This document shows, one piece after another, positions 31,061-41,339 of a stretch of DNA of 64,000 bases. The position numbers and the translations under genes were made by a program. Numbering within the stretch: position 1 is the stretch's first letter; each line of letters begins with the position of its first letter. Source of the DNA: Rhodothermus bifroesti (lineage in GTDB: Bacteria > Bacteroidota > Rhodothermia > Rhodothermales > Rhodothermaceae); NCBI RefSeq assembly GCF_017908595.1, contig NZ_JAGKTL010000002.1, positions 372,001-436,000 of the forward strand. The letters run 5' to 3'. The notes beneath the pieces were generated by a model. It was given only the letters and a program-made list of their open reading frames with translations, was not told the origin of the DNA and made no database searches.

Positions 31061-32098
31061 ATGGATACACTGCACACCCGCAGCCGCCGAGCGGTTGACG
31101 CCTTTATGACCCTGGAGCAATTCATTATCGATCAGCAAGGACGCTTTCCCCATTCTTCGGGAGCTTTTTCGCGGCTGCTTCGGGATATTAGCGTAGCTGC
31201 CAAAATCGTCAACCGCGACATTCGACGGGCTGGCTTGGTAGATATTTTTGGCACAACCGGCCAGGTTAATGTGCACGGTGAAGTGCAACAAAAGCTCGAT
31301 GCCATGGCGCATGAAGAATTTGTGCGTGCACTGCGCCGTGGGGGAGAGTGCTGTCTCATTGGCTCAGAAGAGCATGCTGAAGCCATTCCGCTGCGTCCTA
31401 ACGGTGAAGGAGATGGGCGTTACATCGTGCTGTTGGATCCCTTGGATGGCTCCTCAAACGTGGACGTGAACGTATCGGTAGGCACGATTTTTAGCATCTA
31501 TCGACTTCCTGACGACTGCGACACGCCTACGCTGGAGGCAGCGCTGCAACCGGGTACGCAGCAGGTTGCCGCTGGTTATGTGGTCTACGGCTCTTCTACG
31601 ATGCTTGTCTACACCACTGGCGACGGGGTCAACGGTTTTACGCTAGATCCATCGATTGGCGAGTTTATCCTTTCGCACCCGAACATCTGTATTCCGAAAA
31701 CCGGTACGATCTACTCGATTAACGAAGGCAATTTTAATTCTTTCGAGGAAGGGCTGCGGAGATTTATCCGGTGGGCCCAGGAAGAGGATCCAGAAACAGG
31801 CCGGCCCTTTTTGACGCGCTACATCGGATCGTTTGTGTCGGACTTTCACCGCAATTTGCTTAAGGGCGGCATCTACATGTATCCAGCCACCAAAAAGAAT
31901 CCCGAAGGTAAGCTGCGTTTAATGTACGAGGCCAATCCCATGGCGTTCATTGTAGAGCAGGCAGGGGGACGGGCTTCTGATGGCCACCGTCGCATTTTAG
32001 AGATTGTGCCCCAGAAGCTGCACCAGCGCACGCCGCTGTTCATTGGGAGCGAAGCGCTCGTTTCAATGGTGGAGGCGTTTCTGCAAGGGCGACGTTAG
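31061..32098 (+). CDS. fbp: Fructose-1,6-bisphosphatase, class I
   Basis: 345 residues, gluconeogenic phosphatase. Metal-binding motifs are GSEEHAEA (about 101-108, with Glu residues) and VLLDPLDGSSNVDVNVSVGTIFSIY (about 125-149, DPLDGSS being diagnostic). GSFVSDFHRNLLKGG and LMYEANPMAFIVEQAGGRASDG complete the substrate site. Length and order fit class I FBPase. It stands alone with its own upstream region. Confidence 0.96.
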   Translation: MDTLHTRSRRAVDAFMTLEQFIIDQQGRFPHSSGAFSRLLRDISVAAKIVNRDIRRAGLVDIFGTTGQVNVHGEVQQKLDAMAHEEFVRALRRGGECCLIGSEEHAEAIPLRPNGEGDGRYIVLLDPLDGSSNVDVNVSVGTIFSIYRLPDDCDTPTLEAALQPGTQQVAAGYVVYGSSTMLVYTTGDGVNGFTLDPSIGEFILSHPNICIPKTGTIYSINEGNFNSFEEGLRRFIRWAQEEDPETGRPFLTRYIGSFVSDFHRNLLKGGIYMYPATKKNPEGKLRLMYEANPMAFIVEQAGGRASDGHRRILEIVPQKLHQRTPLFIGSEALVSMVEAFLQGRR

Positions 32099-32274
32099 GT
32101 TCTGAGATTGCTACCGTTGCCGAAGCTTTTCCCAGTTTTAAGATCTGGCTTTTCGATACCGCATGGAAGCCCTTCCTTTTTGACATAAGTTACTGCTGCT
32201 CTTGACTGGGCGCGTGCAATGCTGCGGCAGATCGCATAATTTTAGGCCGTTTAATGCCTATGCGGCAGGTTGCT

Positions 32275-33177
32275 ATGAAGGCTTGGATAGTTTATGGACT
32301 TATGACACTGATTTCGGCTATGGGGACAGCGGCCCAGCCTGCGGAACGGCCGTTGCGCGTTTTGTGCATTGGTGCCCATCCTGACGACTGTGAGGTTAAA
32401 ATGGGCGGTACAGCCGCGCTTTATGCGGCTATGGGGCATCAGGTGAAGTTTATTTCGGTCACCAATGGGGATGCTGGGCATTATGCCCAGGGGGGTGGGT
32501 TGCTGGCCGAGCGTCGCCGGGCTGAAGCCCAAGAAGCAGCTCGGCGGTTGGGCATTGCTGCCTATGAGGTGCTTGATTACCACGATGCTGAACTAGTCCC
32601 TTCGCTAGAAGTCCGCAAACAGCTCATTCGCAAGATTCGCGAGTGGCAGGCCGACTTGGTGTTTGCGCCACGGCCCAACGATTACCATCCTGATCATCGC
32701 TACACGGGCCAGCTGGTGCAGGATGCAGCTTATTTGGTCATGGTGCCCAACGTGGCTTCCGACGTGCCGGCTTTACGGCATAATCCGGTGTTTTTGTACC
32801 TAAGCGACCATTTTCAAAAGCCCAATCCCTTTACGCCGGATATTGCTGTGGCCATCGATGAGGTCGTGGGTCGTAAGCTGGAGGCGCTAGATGCGCATGT
32901 GTCGCAGTTTTACGAGTGGCTGCCCTGGATTGATGGACGCCTCGAGGAGGTGCCGGCCGATCCGGTGGCACGTCGGGAATGGCTGCGACAAGCCTGGTTA
33001 GAGCAGCCGCTTACAGACCACGTGCGTGCCGCGCTGGCCCGTTGGTATGGCCCTGAAACAGCTGCCCGCGTGCGTTACGCCGAAGCGTTTGAAATCTGCG
33101 AATACGGCCATCAGCCTACCGAAGCGGAAATTCGACGGCTATTTCCTATGCTAGGCCAACCGGTTGAGCAGCACTGA
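32275..33177 (+). CDS. Exported PIG-L family deacetylase
   Basis: About 300 residues. A signal peptide (MKAWIVYGLMTLISAMGTAAQ) precedes a PIG-L/LmbE domain: the zinc motif AHPDD (GAHPDDCEVKMGG), SVTNGDAGHYA, and the late zinc His in PNDYHPDHRYT. The family removes the acetyl group from GlcNAc-containing substrates. Because it is exported it is not the cytoplasmic bacillithiol enzyme BshB. It faces a convergent N-acetylglucosamine operon 1 base away, so it may act on external amino sugars. In-frame ATGs also lie at 32254 and 32260. Confidence 0.87.
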   Translation: MKAWIVYGLMTLISAMGTAAQPAERPLRVLCIGAHPDDCEVKMGGTAALYAAMGHQVKFISVTNGDAGHYAQGGGLLAERRRAEAQEAARRLGIAAYEVLDYHDAELVPSLEVRKQLIRKIREWQADLVFAPRPNDYHPDHRYTGQLVQDAAYLVMVPNVASDVPALRHNPVFLYLSDHFQKPNPFTPDIAVAIDEVVGRKLEALDAHVSQFYEWLPWIDGRLEEVPADPVARREWLRQAWLEQPLTDHVRAALARWYGPETAARVRYAEAFEICEYGHQPTEAEIRRLFPMLGQPVEQH

Positions 33178-33178
33178 G

Positions 33179-34042
33179 TTAGTCGTTTGCAGCGGCCACC
33201 AGGGCCAGTGCGGCTGCCCCAAGGAGGCCGGCATCGGTTTGGTGCGAAAGCCGCAAGGCAATCGCTTCACGGGTTTGGCGATAGGCAAAGGTGTGCAACA
33301 CGGTCCACAAGGTTTCGGCAAAAAGGGGGTAGGCTTGACTGACCGATCCACCTAGCACAAAGCGTGGGATATCGTAGGCGTAGAGGATGCTAAGCAGCGC
33401 TTGGCCTAGGTGGTAGCCTAGCTCTTCGAAAGCGGCACGAGCTGCGGCATCTCCCTGCAGCGCGCGGTGGTAGAGCACTTCACCGGGCGTCTGATGCTGT
33501 CGCAAAAAGAGCTGGCCGCTGCAATAATGCTCGAAAATGCCGTCTCGGTAAGGCATGGTGCCAAATTCGCCGGCGCCGCAATGCATGCCTGTAAACAGGC
33601 GACCGTCGATCATGACCCCGCCAGCAAAACCTGTTCCGATCACTAACCCAATAAACGTAGGCCAATCGCGCGCTTGGCCAAAGTAATGTTCCCCTAAGGC
33701 AAAACAGTTCGCATCGTTGTTGAGATAGACCGGCACGGCGTAGCGGTTCTGAAGTAGGTCGCGCAGCGGGACTTCTTGCCAGGAAGGGATATTTTGTACA
33801 TCATAGACGATGCCGCGCGCTAAGTCGACTACGCTGGGTACGCCCACACCGATAGCGGTCACAGCAGGCGTCCACACGCGGTCGATCAAGGCGTAAAGGT
33901 GGGTTAGCACGGTATCGGCATCGGCCTGAGCAGGCACGCGGGTCTCGACCCGGGCTTCGAGTCCAGAGGCGCTTACGCGTCCGGCCCGCATGCGCGTGCC
34001 CCCTAAGTCCACACCAATGAGGCAGGTATCCGGAGGAATCAT
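33179..34042 (-). CDS. ROK family sugar kinase, probable N-acetylglucosamine kinase
   Basis: 287 residues. The ATP-binding start is LIGVDLGGTRMRAGR; VYLNNDANCFALGEHYFG includes the sugar-binding Asn-Asp and GAGEFGTMPYRD follows. The usual ROK zinc motif (CxCGxxGCxE after GH) is absent; only EHYCSG remains, as in a subset of Bacteroidota ROK kinases. Its stop-to-start overlap with the transporter (ATGA at 34042-34039) and nagB two genes upstream point to GlcNAc as substrate; glucokinase is the alternative. Confidence 0.85.
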   Translation of the reverse strand: MIPPDTCLIGVDLGGTRMRAGRVSASGLEARVETRVPAQADADTVLTHLYALIDRVWTPAVTAIGVGVPSVVDLARGIVYDVQNIPSWQEVPLRDLLQNRYAVPVYLNNDANCFALGEHYFGQARDWPTFIGLVIGTGFAGGVMIDGRLFTGMHCGAGEFGTMPYRDGIFEHYCSGQLFLRQHQTPGEVLYHRALQGDAAARAAFEELGYHLGQALLSILYAYDIPRFVLGGSVSQAYPLFAETLWTVLHTFAYRQTREAIALRLSHQTDAGLLGAAALALVAAAND

Positions 34043-35307
34043 GACGATGGTGGGGTGGTAGTTTGGCGACGCAGCCGAATAGTCTTGTTTGGAATCAGCG
34101 GGCGTGCCCAGAACCCGATGCTGAGCACATAGCCCAGTGTCAGGTACAGAAAACACAGGCCGCCACGCAACCCAATGAAATCGCCTAAGGTCCCAATGAT
34201 CAATGGGACTATAGCGCCCCCCACAATGCCGGTGATCAGAATCCCCGAAAAGGCGCCGTGGTGGGCCGCTATGGAGTTAAGTGCCAAGGAAAACACCACG
34301 GGCCACATGACCGAGGCAAACAGTCCGATTAAAGGAAACGCCCAACGGGCTAGCGGGCCGGGTCCAAAAAGAGCTGCAGTTAAGCAAACCAAGGCTGCAC
34401 CGGTAAATAAGACCAGCACGCGGCGGCTGTCGAAGAGCTTGAGCAGGAGCAGCCCTGCAAGTGTTCCTATGGTCATAAAGCCCCAAAAGGCCGAAACAGC
34501 CTGAGCGCCAATGGTTTGGGGGTCGTAGTTATGGTAGCGTGAAAGGAATTCCGAGATCCAATTCGCCAGACCTTGCTCAGAGCCCACGTAAGCAAAAATG
34601 CCCAGAAAAAACAGCCACACGATGGGTTGGCGTAAAAGCTGGCGATAAACAGAGAGCGTTCCGGCCTGTTCTTCAGCTGTGCGCACCACATGAGGCAGGC
34701 GCACGGCCATAAAAATCGCCACCATAACCAGCGAGACCGCTGCGAGCACCCAGTATAGGGAAATCCAAGGGAGTTCGGGCGGCGTCAGGCGAGCCAGAAC
34801 TTTGAGCCAGAACAGATCGGGCAGTTCAGGTTGGCTCAGGCTATGCACCAGGTAAGCATAGACCAAAGGACTAGCAAACGAGGCCAGCCCAAAGCAGAGC
34901 TGGCCTAACGTTGCGTTAAAGGCAAAGTGTTCTTCACCACCGGCTACACGCAGGAGCGGATTGATGGCTACCTGCAAGAGGGCCATGCCCGAGCCGATGA
35001 GAAAAAGCGAAGCGATGGCTATCGTGTAGGTTGGGGAAAGCGCCAGCAGTTGTGCACCTACGTAGGCAATCCCAAAACCGCCGATCATTGCTGGCTTTTC
35101 GCCCGTGCGTTCGATCAGAAACCCTGCCGGAATCGAAAAAAAGCCATAGGCAGCAAAAAAAGCAAACGGTAGCAGGGCCGCCAACCGCAAACTCAGTCCA
35201 AAGTCGTCGATGATCTCGGGGATAAGCGGCCCTATGATGTTGGTAAGGAATGAAATCACAAAAAACGTCAGCAAAATCAGGCCGACAAGCGCAGAGCTTC
35301 GGGGCAT
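34039..35307 (-). CDS. MFS sugar transporter, FucP/NagP-like
   Basis: 422 residues with about 12 membrane spans, FucP subfamily of the major facilitator superfamily (sugar:H+ symport). It has SFLTNIIGPLIPEIIDDF in the first loop, FFSIPAGFLIERTGEKPAMIGGF between spans 2 and 3 and YVGSEQGLANWISEF in span 7, all typical of FucP/GluP/NagP. The start at 35307 (MPRSSAL) is used; a longer reading would run into nagB. It lies 10 bases after nagB and overlaps the kinase gene, so N-acetylglucosamine or glucosamine is the likely cargo. Confidence 0.87.
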   Translation of the reverse strand: MPRSSALVGLILLTFFVISFLTNIIGPLIPEIIDDFGLSLRLAALLPFAFFAAYGFFSIPAGFLIERTGEKPAMIGGFGIAYVGAQLLALSPTYTIAIASLFLIGSGMALLQVAINPLLRVAGGEEHFAFNATLGQLCFGLASFASPLVYAYLVHSLSQPELPDLFWLKVLARLTPPELPWISLYWVLAAVSLVMVAIFMAVRLPHVVRTAEEQAGTLSVYRQLLRQPIVWLFFLGIFAYVGSEQGLANWISEFLSRYHNYDPQTIGAQAVSAFWGFMTIGTLAGLLLLKLFDSRRVLVLFTGAALVCLTAALFGPGPLARWAFPLIGLFASVMWPVVFSLALNSIAAHHGAFSGILITGIVGGAIVPLIIGTLGDFIGLRGGLCFLYLTLGYVLSIGFWARPLIPNKTIRLRRQTTTPPSS

Positions 35308-35317
35308 AGCAGTGCGA

Positions 35318-36088
35318 TTAATGAACGTCGAAGGGCTCGGAGATGCCGTCGTGGTGGCTGTATTCCAGTTCTGAAGCCGCTTCTGCGTCCAAAAGCACGT
35401 GGGCAAAGCGGTGCAGTTGCACAATAGTAGCCGGGACCATAGCAGAAATAGGACCCTCCAGCATGGCGCGCACAGCACGTGCTTTGGCCTTGCCACTAGC
35501 CAAAAGCAAGAGCTTTCGGGCTTCCATGATGGTTCCGATGCCCATCGTAATTGCATAACGGGGTACTGCTTCTAGGCTGCCAAAAAAGCGCGCATTGGCC
35601 TGAATCGTTGCCCGCGACAGCGTCTTGATACGCGTGCGTGAACCTAGTGAAGACCCTGGTTCGTTGAAGGCTAGGTGTCCGTTAGGACCGATGCCTAGGA
35701 TTTGTAAGTCGATGCCCCCGGCACGGCGGATTTGCTCTTCGTACCACTCGCAGTGAAACTCAATATCATCCACCATGCCATTAGGAATGTGCACATTAGA
35801 GGGGTTGATGTTGATGTGTTTAAAGAGGTTTTCCCACATGAAGTAGTGGTAGCTCTGCGGGTGGCTGGGGGGCAGGCCGACATACTCGTCTAGGTTAAAG
35901 GTGACCACTTTGGCAAAGTCCAGCTCTCCGCGCTGGTAGCCTTCGACAAGGCGCTGATAAAGCCCTAAAGGGGTACTTCCTGTAGCAAAGCCTAAGACAC
36001 AATTGGGCTTGCGGCGCAGTTCGGTGGCCACAATTTCATAAGCGCGGTTGCTGAGCGCTTCGTAGTTCGGGAAGATTTCGACCAACAT
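35318..36088 (-). CDS. nagB: Glucosamine-6-phosphate deaminase
   Basis: 256 residues, isomerase/deaminase giving fructose 6-phosphate and ammonia. FATGSTPLGLYQRL binds the phosphate, VTFNLDEYVGL contains the catalytic Asp, and GIGPNGHLAFNEPGSS contains the catalytic His. The start at 36088 (MLVEIFPNYEAL) is chosen by homology; 21 in-frame codons further upstream are unlikely. First gene of nagB-transporter-kinase. A LacI-type palindrome lies 78 bases upstream. The deacetylase NagA is not in the window. Confidence 0.94.
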   Translation of the reverse strand: MLVEIFPNYEALSNRAYEIVATELRRKPNCVLGFATGSTPLGLYQRLVEGYQRGELDFAKVVTFNLDEYVGLPPSHPQSYHYFMWENLFKHININPSNVHIPNGMVDDIEFHCEWYEEQIRRAGGIDLQILGIGPNGHLAFNEPGSSLGSRTRIKTLSRATIQANARFFGSLEAVPRYAITMGIGTIMEARKLLLLASGKAKARAVRAMLEGPISAMVPATIVQLHRFAHVLLDAEAASELEYSHHDGISEPFDVH

Positions 36089-36165
36089 GGTGCGGTAAGA
36101 CCTCGGGTTTAAGCTACATACAATCTCCATTGATTTCGCGCTGATAGGCAAGGCATGTTCTTTTA

Positions 36166-36179
36166 TGGGAGCGTTCCCA
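36166..36179. promoter_or_regulatory. LacI-family operator-like palindrome
   Basis: TGGGAGCGTTCCCA is a 14-base near-perfect palindrome with a central CG and one asymmetric pair. It matches the well-known TGGGAGCGCTCCCA pattern of LacI-family regulators (for example CebR) at 13 of 14 positions. It lies between nagB (minus) and the rodZ-like gene (plus), nearer to nagB. No LacI gene is in the window. Confidence 0.55.
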
Positions 36180-36279
36180 AAATCAAGGCCTTTGAGAAGG
36201 TGATCGGTCTTATCTTGGAGAAACCGTTAGCGGGTCTTTCTGGTGCTATATTCACTTAGGAGAAGTTTGTCTGTTGGTC

Positions 36280-39374
<3,095 letters not shown>

Positions 39375-39559
39375 TTGCTGCTAAGCTTAGGCAAGGGTAT
39401 GGAACATGCCGATGAGTTACGTTGTAAAGCTAAATTCGTTATCTAAAAAGTTAAAGTGGGCAAGTTTTGAATTTGCCTGCATAAAGTAGGCCTATGTTGC
39501 GCTAAAGCTATAAAAAACGCTCCCGATACTGAAAATTACCCTGGTATACCAACTGAAGT

Positions 39560-39781
39560 ATGGGAAGTACAGGTATGGGTGTACGTGCTGAGGATGTATG
39601 CCTGATGATGCAGCATGTCTGTAAAGCAGCCATTGCCCTTTTGCGGGAAAGCCAGCCGCTGAGCGAAGAGCTAAGCCTGGTGCAAACAGCAAAGCTGGTT
39701 GCGCTGCGGCGATCTTTGGAGGACATGGTGACCCTCTACAGAGCTTACGAAGAACAGGAGCAAAAGCGCCTGCACGCGTAA
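39560..39781 (+). CDS. Small helical protein of unknown function
   Basis: 73 residues, no Trp, strongly helical after residue 10 (DVCLMMQHVCKAAIALLRES, LVQTAKLVALRRSLEDM). I do not recognise a family. The stop (TAA 39779-39781) lies six bases before the GTG start of the symporter, so it may be co-transcribed and translationally linked with it, as small partner subunits of some solute:sodium symporters are. The ATG at 39575 is an alternative start. The preceding 185-base spacer after ligA shows no clear gene. Confidence 0.45.
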   Translation: MGSTGMGVRAEDVCLMMQHVCKAAIALLRESQPLSEELSLVQTAKLVALRRSLEDMVTLYRAYEEQEQKRLHA

Positions 39782-39787
39782 AATTGG

Positions 39788-41326
39788 GTGTGGACCACGT
39801 TTGACTTTTTTGTGCTTTTCGCTTACTTGCTGGCCTCGGTGCTGTTGGGGTTGTGGGCTGGCAGGCGTCAGCAGAGTGCCACAGATTACTTCCTGGGCAA
39901 TCGATCGTTGCCCTGGGGGGCGGTTTGTCTTTCCGTAGTGGCCACTGAGACGAGCACGCTTACAGTTATTGGCATTCCCGCTGTGGCCTACGGAGGCAAT
40001 CTGAGCTTTTGGAAGTTAACGTTGGGATATGTGCTGGGGCGGGTGCTGGTTAGCGTTTTGCTTTTGCCGCGCTACTATGAGCGGGCGCTGACGACAGCTT
40101 ACGGTTATCTCGGCATGCGCTTTGGCGAGGGCATGCGCACAGCAGCTTCGCTGGTGTTTCTGGGGACGCGACTTTTAGCCGATGGCGTGCGGTTGTTTGC
40201 CACTGCTATTCCGATCAAAGTAATTGCCGATCAGCTGGGTCTTGCGACTTCATATCTAGAGATTATTCTTGTCGTGGCAGGAGTGACGGTGCTTTACACG
40301 CTGATTGGTGGACTGCGGGCTGTGGTTTGGCTCGACGTTATGCAGCTTTTCGTATACTTAGGGGGTGCATTGGCCACGCTCATCGTGCTTGGGCTTAACG
40401 CGCCGGACCAGTGGTGGTCGATGGCGGCGCAGGCCGGAAAAACCCAGCTCCTTGTGCCTGGGGCCGAGTTTAGTCCGCTGCGTTGGCTGACCGAGCCCTA
40501 TGTGTTTGTGACGGCTGTCATCGGGGGGGCAGTGTTTTCAATGGCTTCGCATGGCACAGACCATCTTATGGTGCAGCGTCTGCTGGCCTGTCGAACGCTG
40601 CGTGACAGCCAAAAGGCTCTTATTGGCAGCGGCATTCTTGTCATGGGACAGTTTGCGCTGTTTTTGCTGGTAGGTTTGCTGCTTTGGGTGCACTATGGAG
40701 GGGCGAGCCCCCAAGAGCTAGGGCTTTCACGTACTGACGAAGTTTTTCCCCACTTCATCATTGAAGGGCTGCCCCCGGGCATTTCTGGTCTGCTGCTGGC
40801 GTCTATTTTGGCTGCTGCGATGAGCACGCTCTCTTCGTCGCTGAACGCGCTGGCTTCGTCGACGCTGTTTGATCTCTACGAACGCTGGCGGGGGCGGACG
40901 ATGACGGAGCAACAGTCGCTGCGTGTTTCACGATGGCTCACATTAGGCTGGGCGCTGGTTTTTGTCGGATTTGCCAGCCTGTTTGAAAGCACCCAAAATC
41001 CAGTCGTTGAGCTGGGACTTTCGATTGCATCGTTTACTTATGGGGGGCTTTTGGGGGCATTTCTGCTAGGACGGTGGAACCCGAAGGTCTCACAGAGGCA
41101 GGCGATCGTAGCTTTTGTAGCTTCAGTGGGACTGATGGCATTGATTGTGCTGGGGGTATGGCTCCGTCCGGATGGTCAGGTGGTCCTAGCTTGGAGACCA
41201 GATCCAGTCCGTATTGCTGCCGAAGGTTTGCGTAGCCTGGCTTGGCCTTGGTATACCCTTGTGGGCGCACTGCTCACGTTAGGTCTTGGATCCTTCCCGT
41301 TACTGCGGCATAGCTTCAAGCATTAG
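39788..41326 (+). CDS. Sodium:solute symporter (SSS family)
   Basis: 512 residues with about 13 membrane spans. The N-terminus FFVLFAYLLASVLLGLWAGRR and the loop SATDYFLGNRSLPWGAVCLSVVATETSTLTVIGIP are hallmarks of the SSS family, as is HGTDHLMVQRLLACRTLRDSQKAL further on. Sugars, amino acids and nucleosides are all possible substrates. The frame is closed by a stop just before, so the GTG at 39788 is the start unless a later codon is used. It is 13 bases before the PgpH gene. Confidence 0.9.
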   Translation: MWTTFDFFVLFAYLLASVLLGLWAGRRQQSATDYFLGNRSLPWGAVCLSVVATETSTLTVIGIPAVAYGGNLSFWKLTLGYVLGRVLVSVLLLPRYYERALTTAYGYLGMRFGEGMRTAASLVFLGTRLLADGVRLFATAIPIKVIADQLGLATSYLEIILVVAGVTVLYTLIGGLRAVVWLDVMQLFVYLGGALATLIVLGLNAPDQWWSMAAQAGKTQLLVPGAEFSPLRWLTEPYVFVTAVIGGAVFSMASHGTDHLMVQRLLACRTLRDSQKALIGSGILVMGQFALFLLVGLLLWVHYGGASPQELGLSRTDEVFPHFIIEGLPPGISGLLLASILAAAMSTLSSSLNALASSTLFDLYERWRGRTMTEQQSLRVSRWLTLGWALVFVGFASLFESTQNPVVELGLSIASFTYGGLLGAFLLGRWNPKVSQRQAIVAFVASVGLMALIVLGVWLRPDGQVVLAWRPDPVRIAAEGLRSLAWPWYTLVGALLTLGLGSFPLLRHSFKH

Positions 41327-41339
41327 ATGCTACCTGCCG

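Noticed and set aside
32275-33177. Bacillithiol biosynthesis enzyme BshB
   Set aside because: The protein has an N-terminal signal peptide, and no bshA or bshC is nearby, so an extracytoplasmic PIG-L deacetylase fits better.
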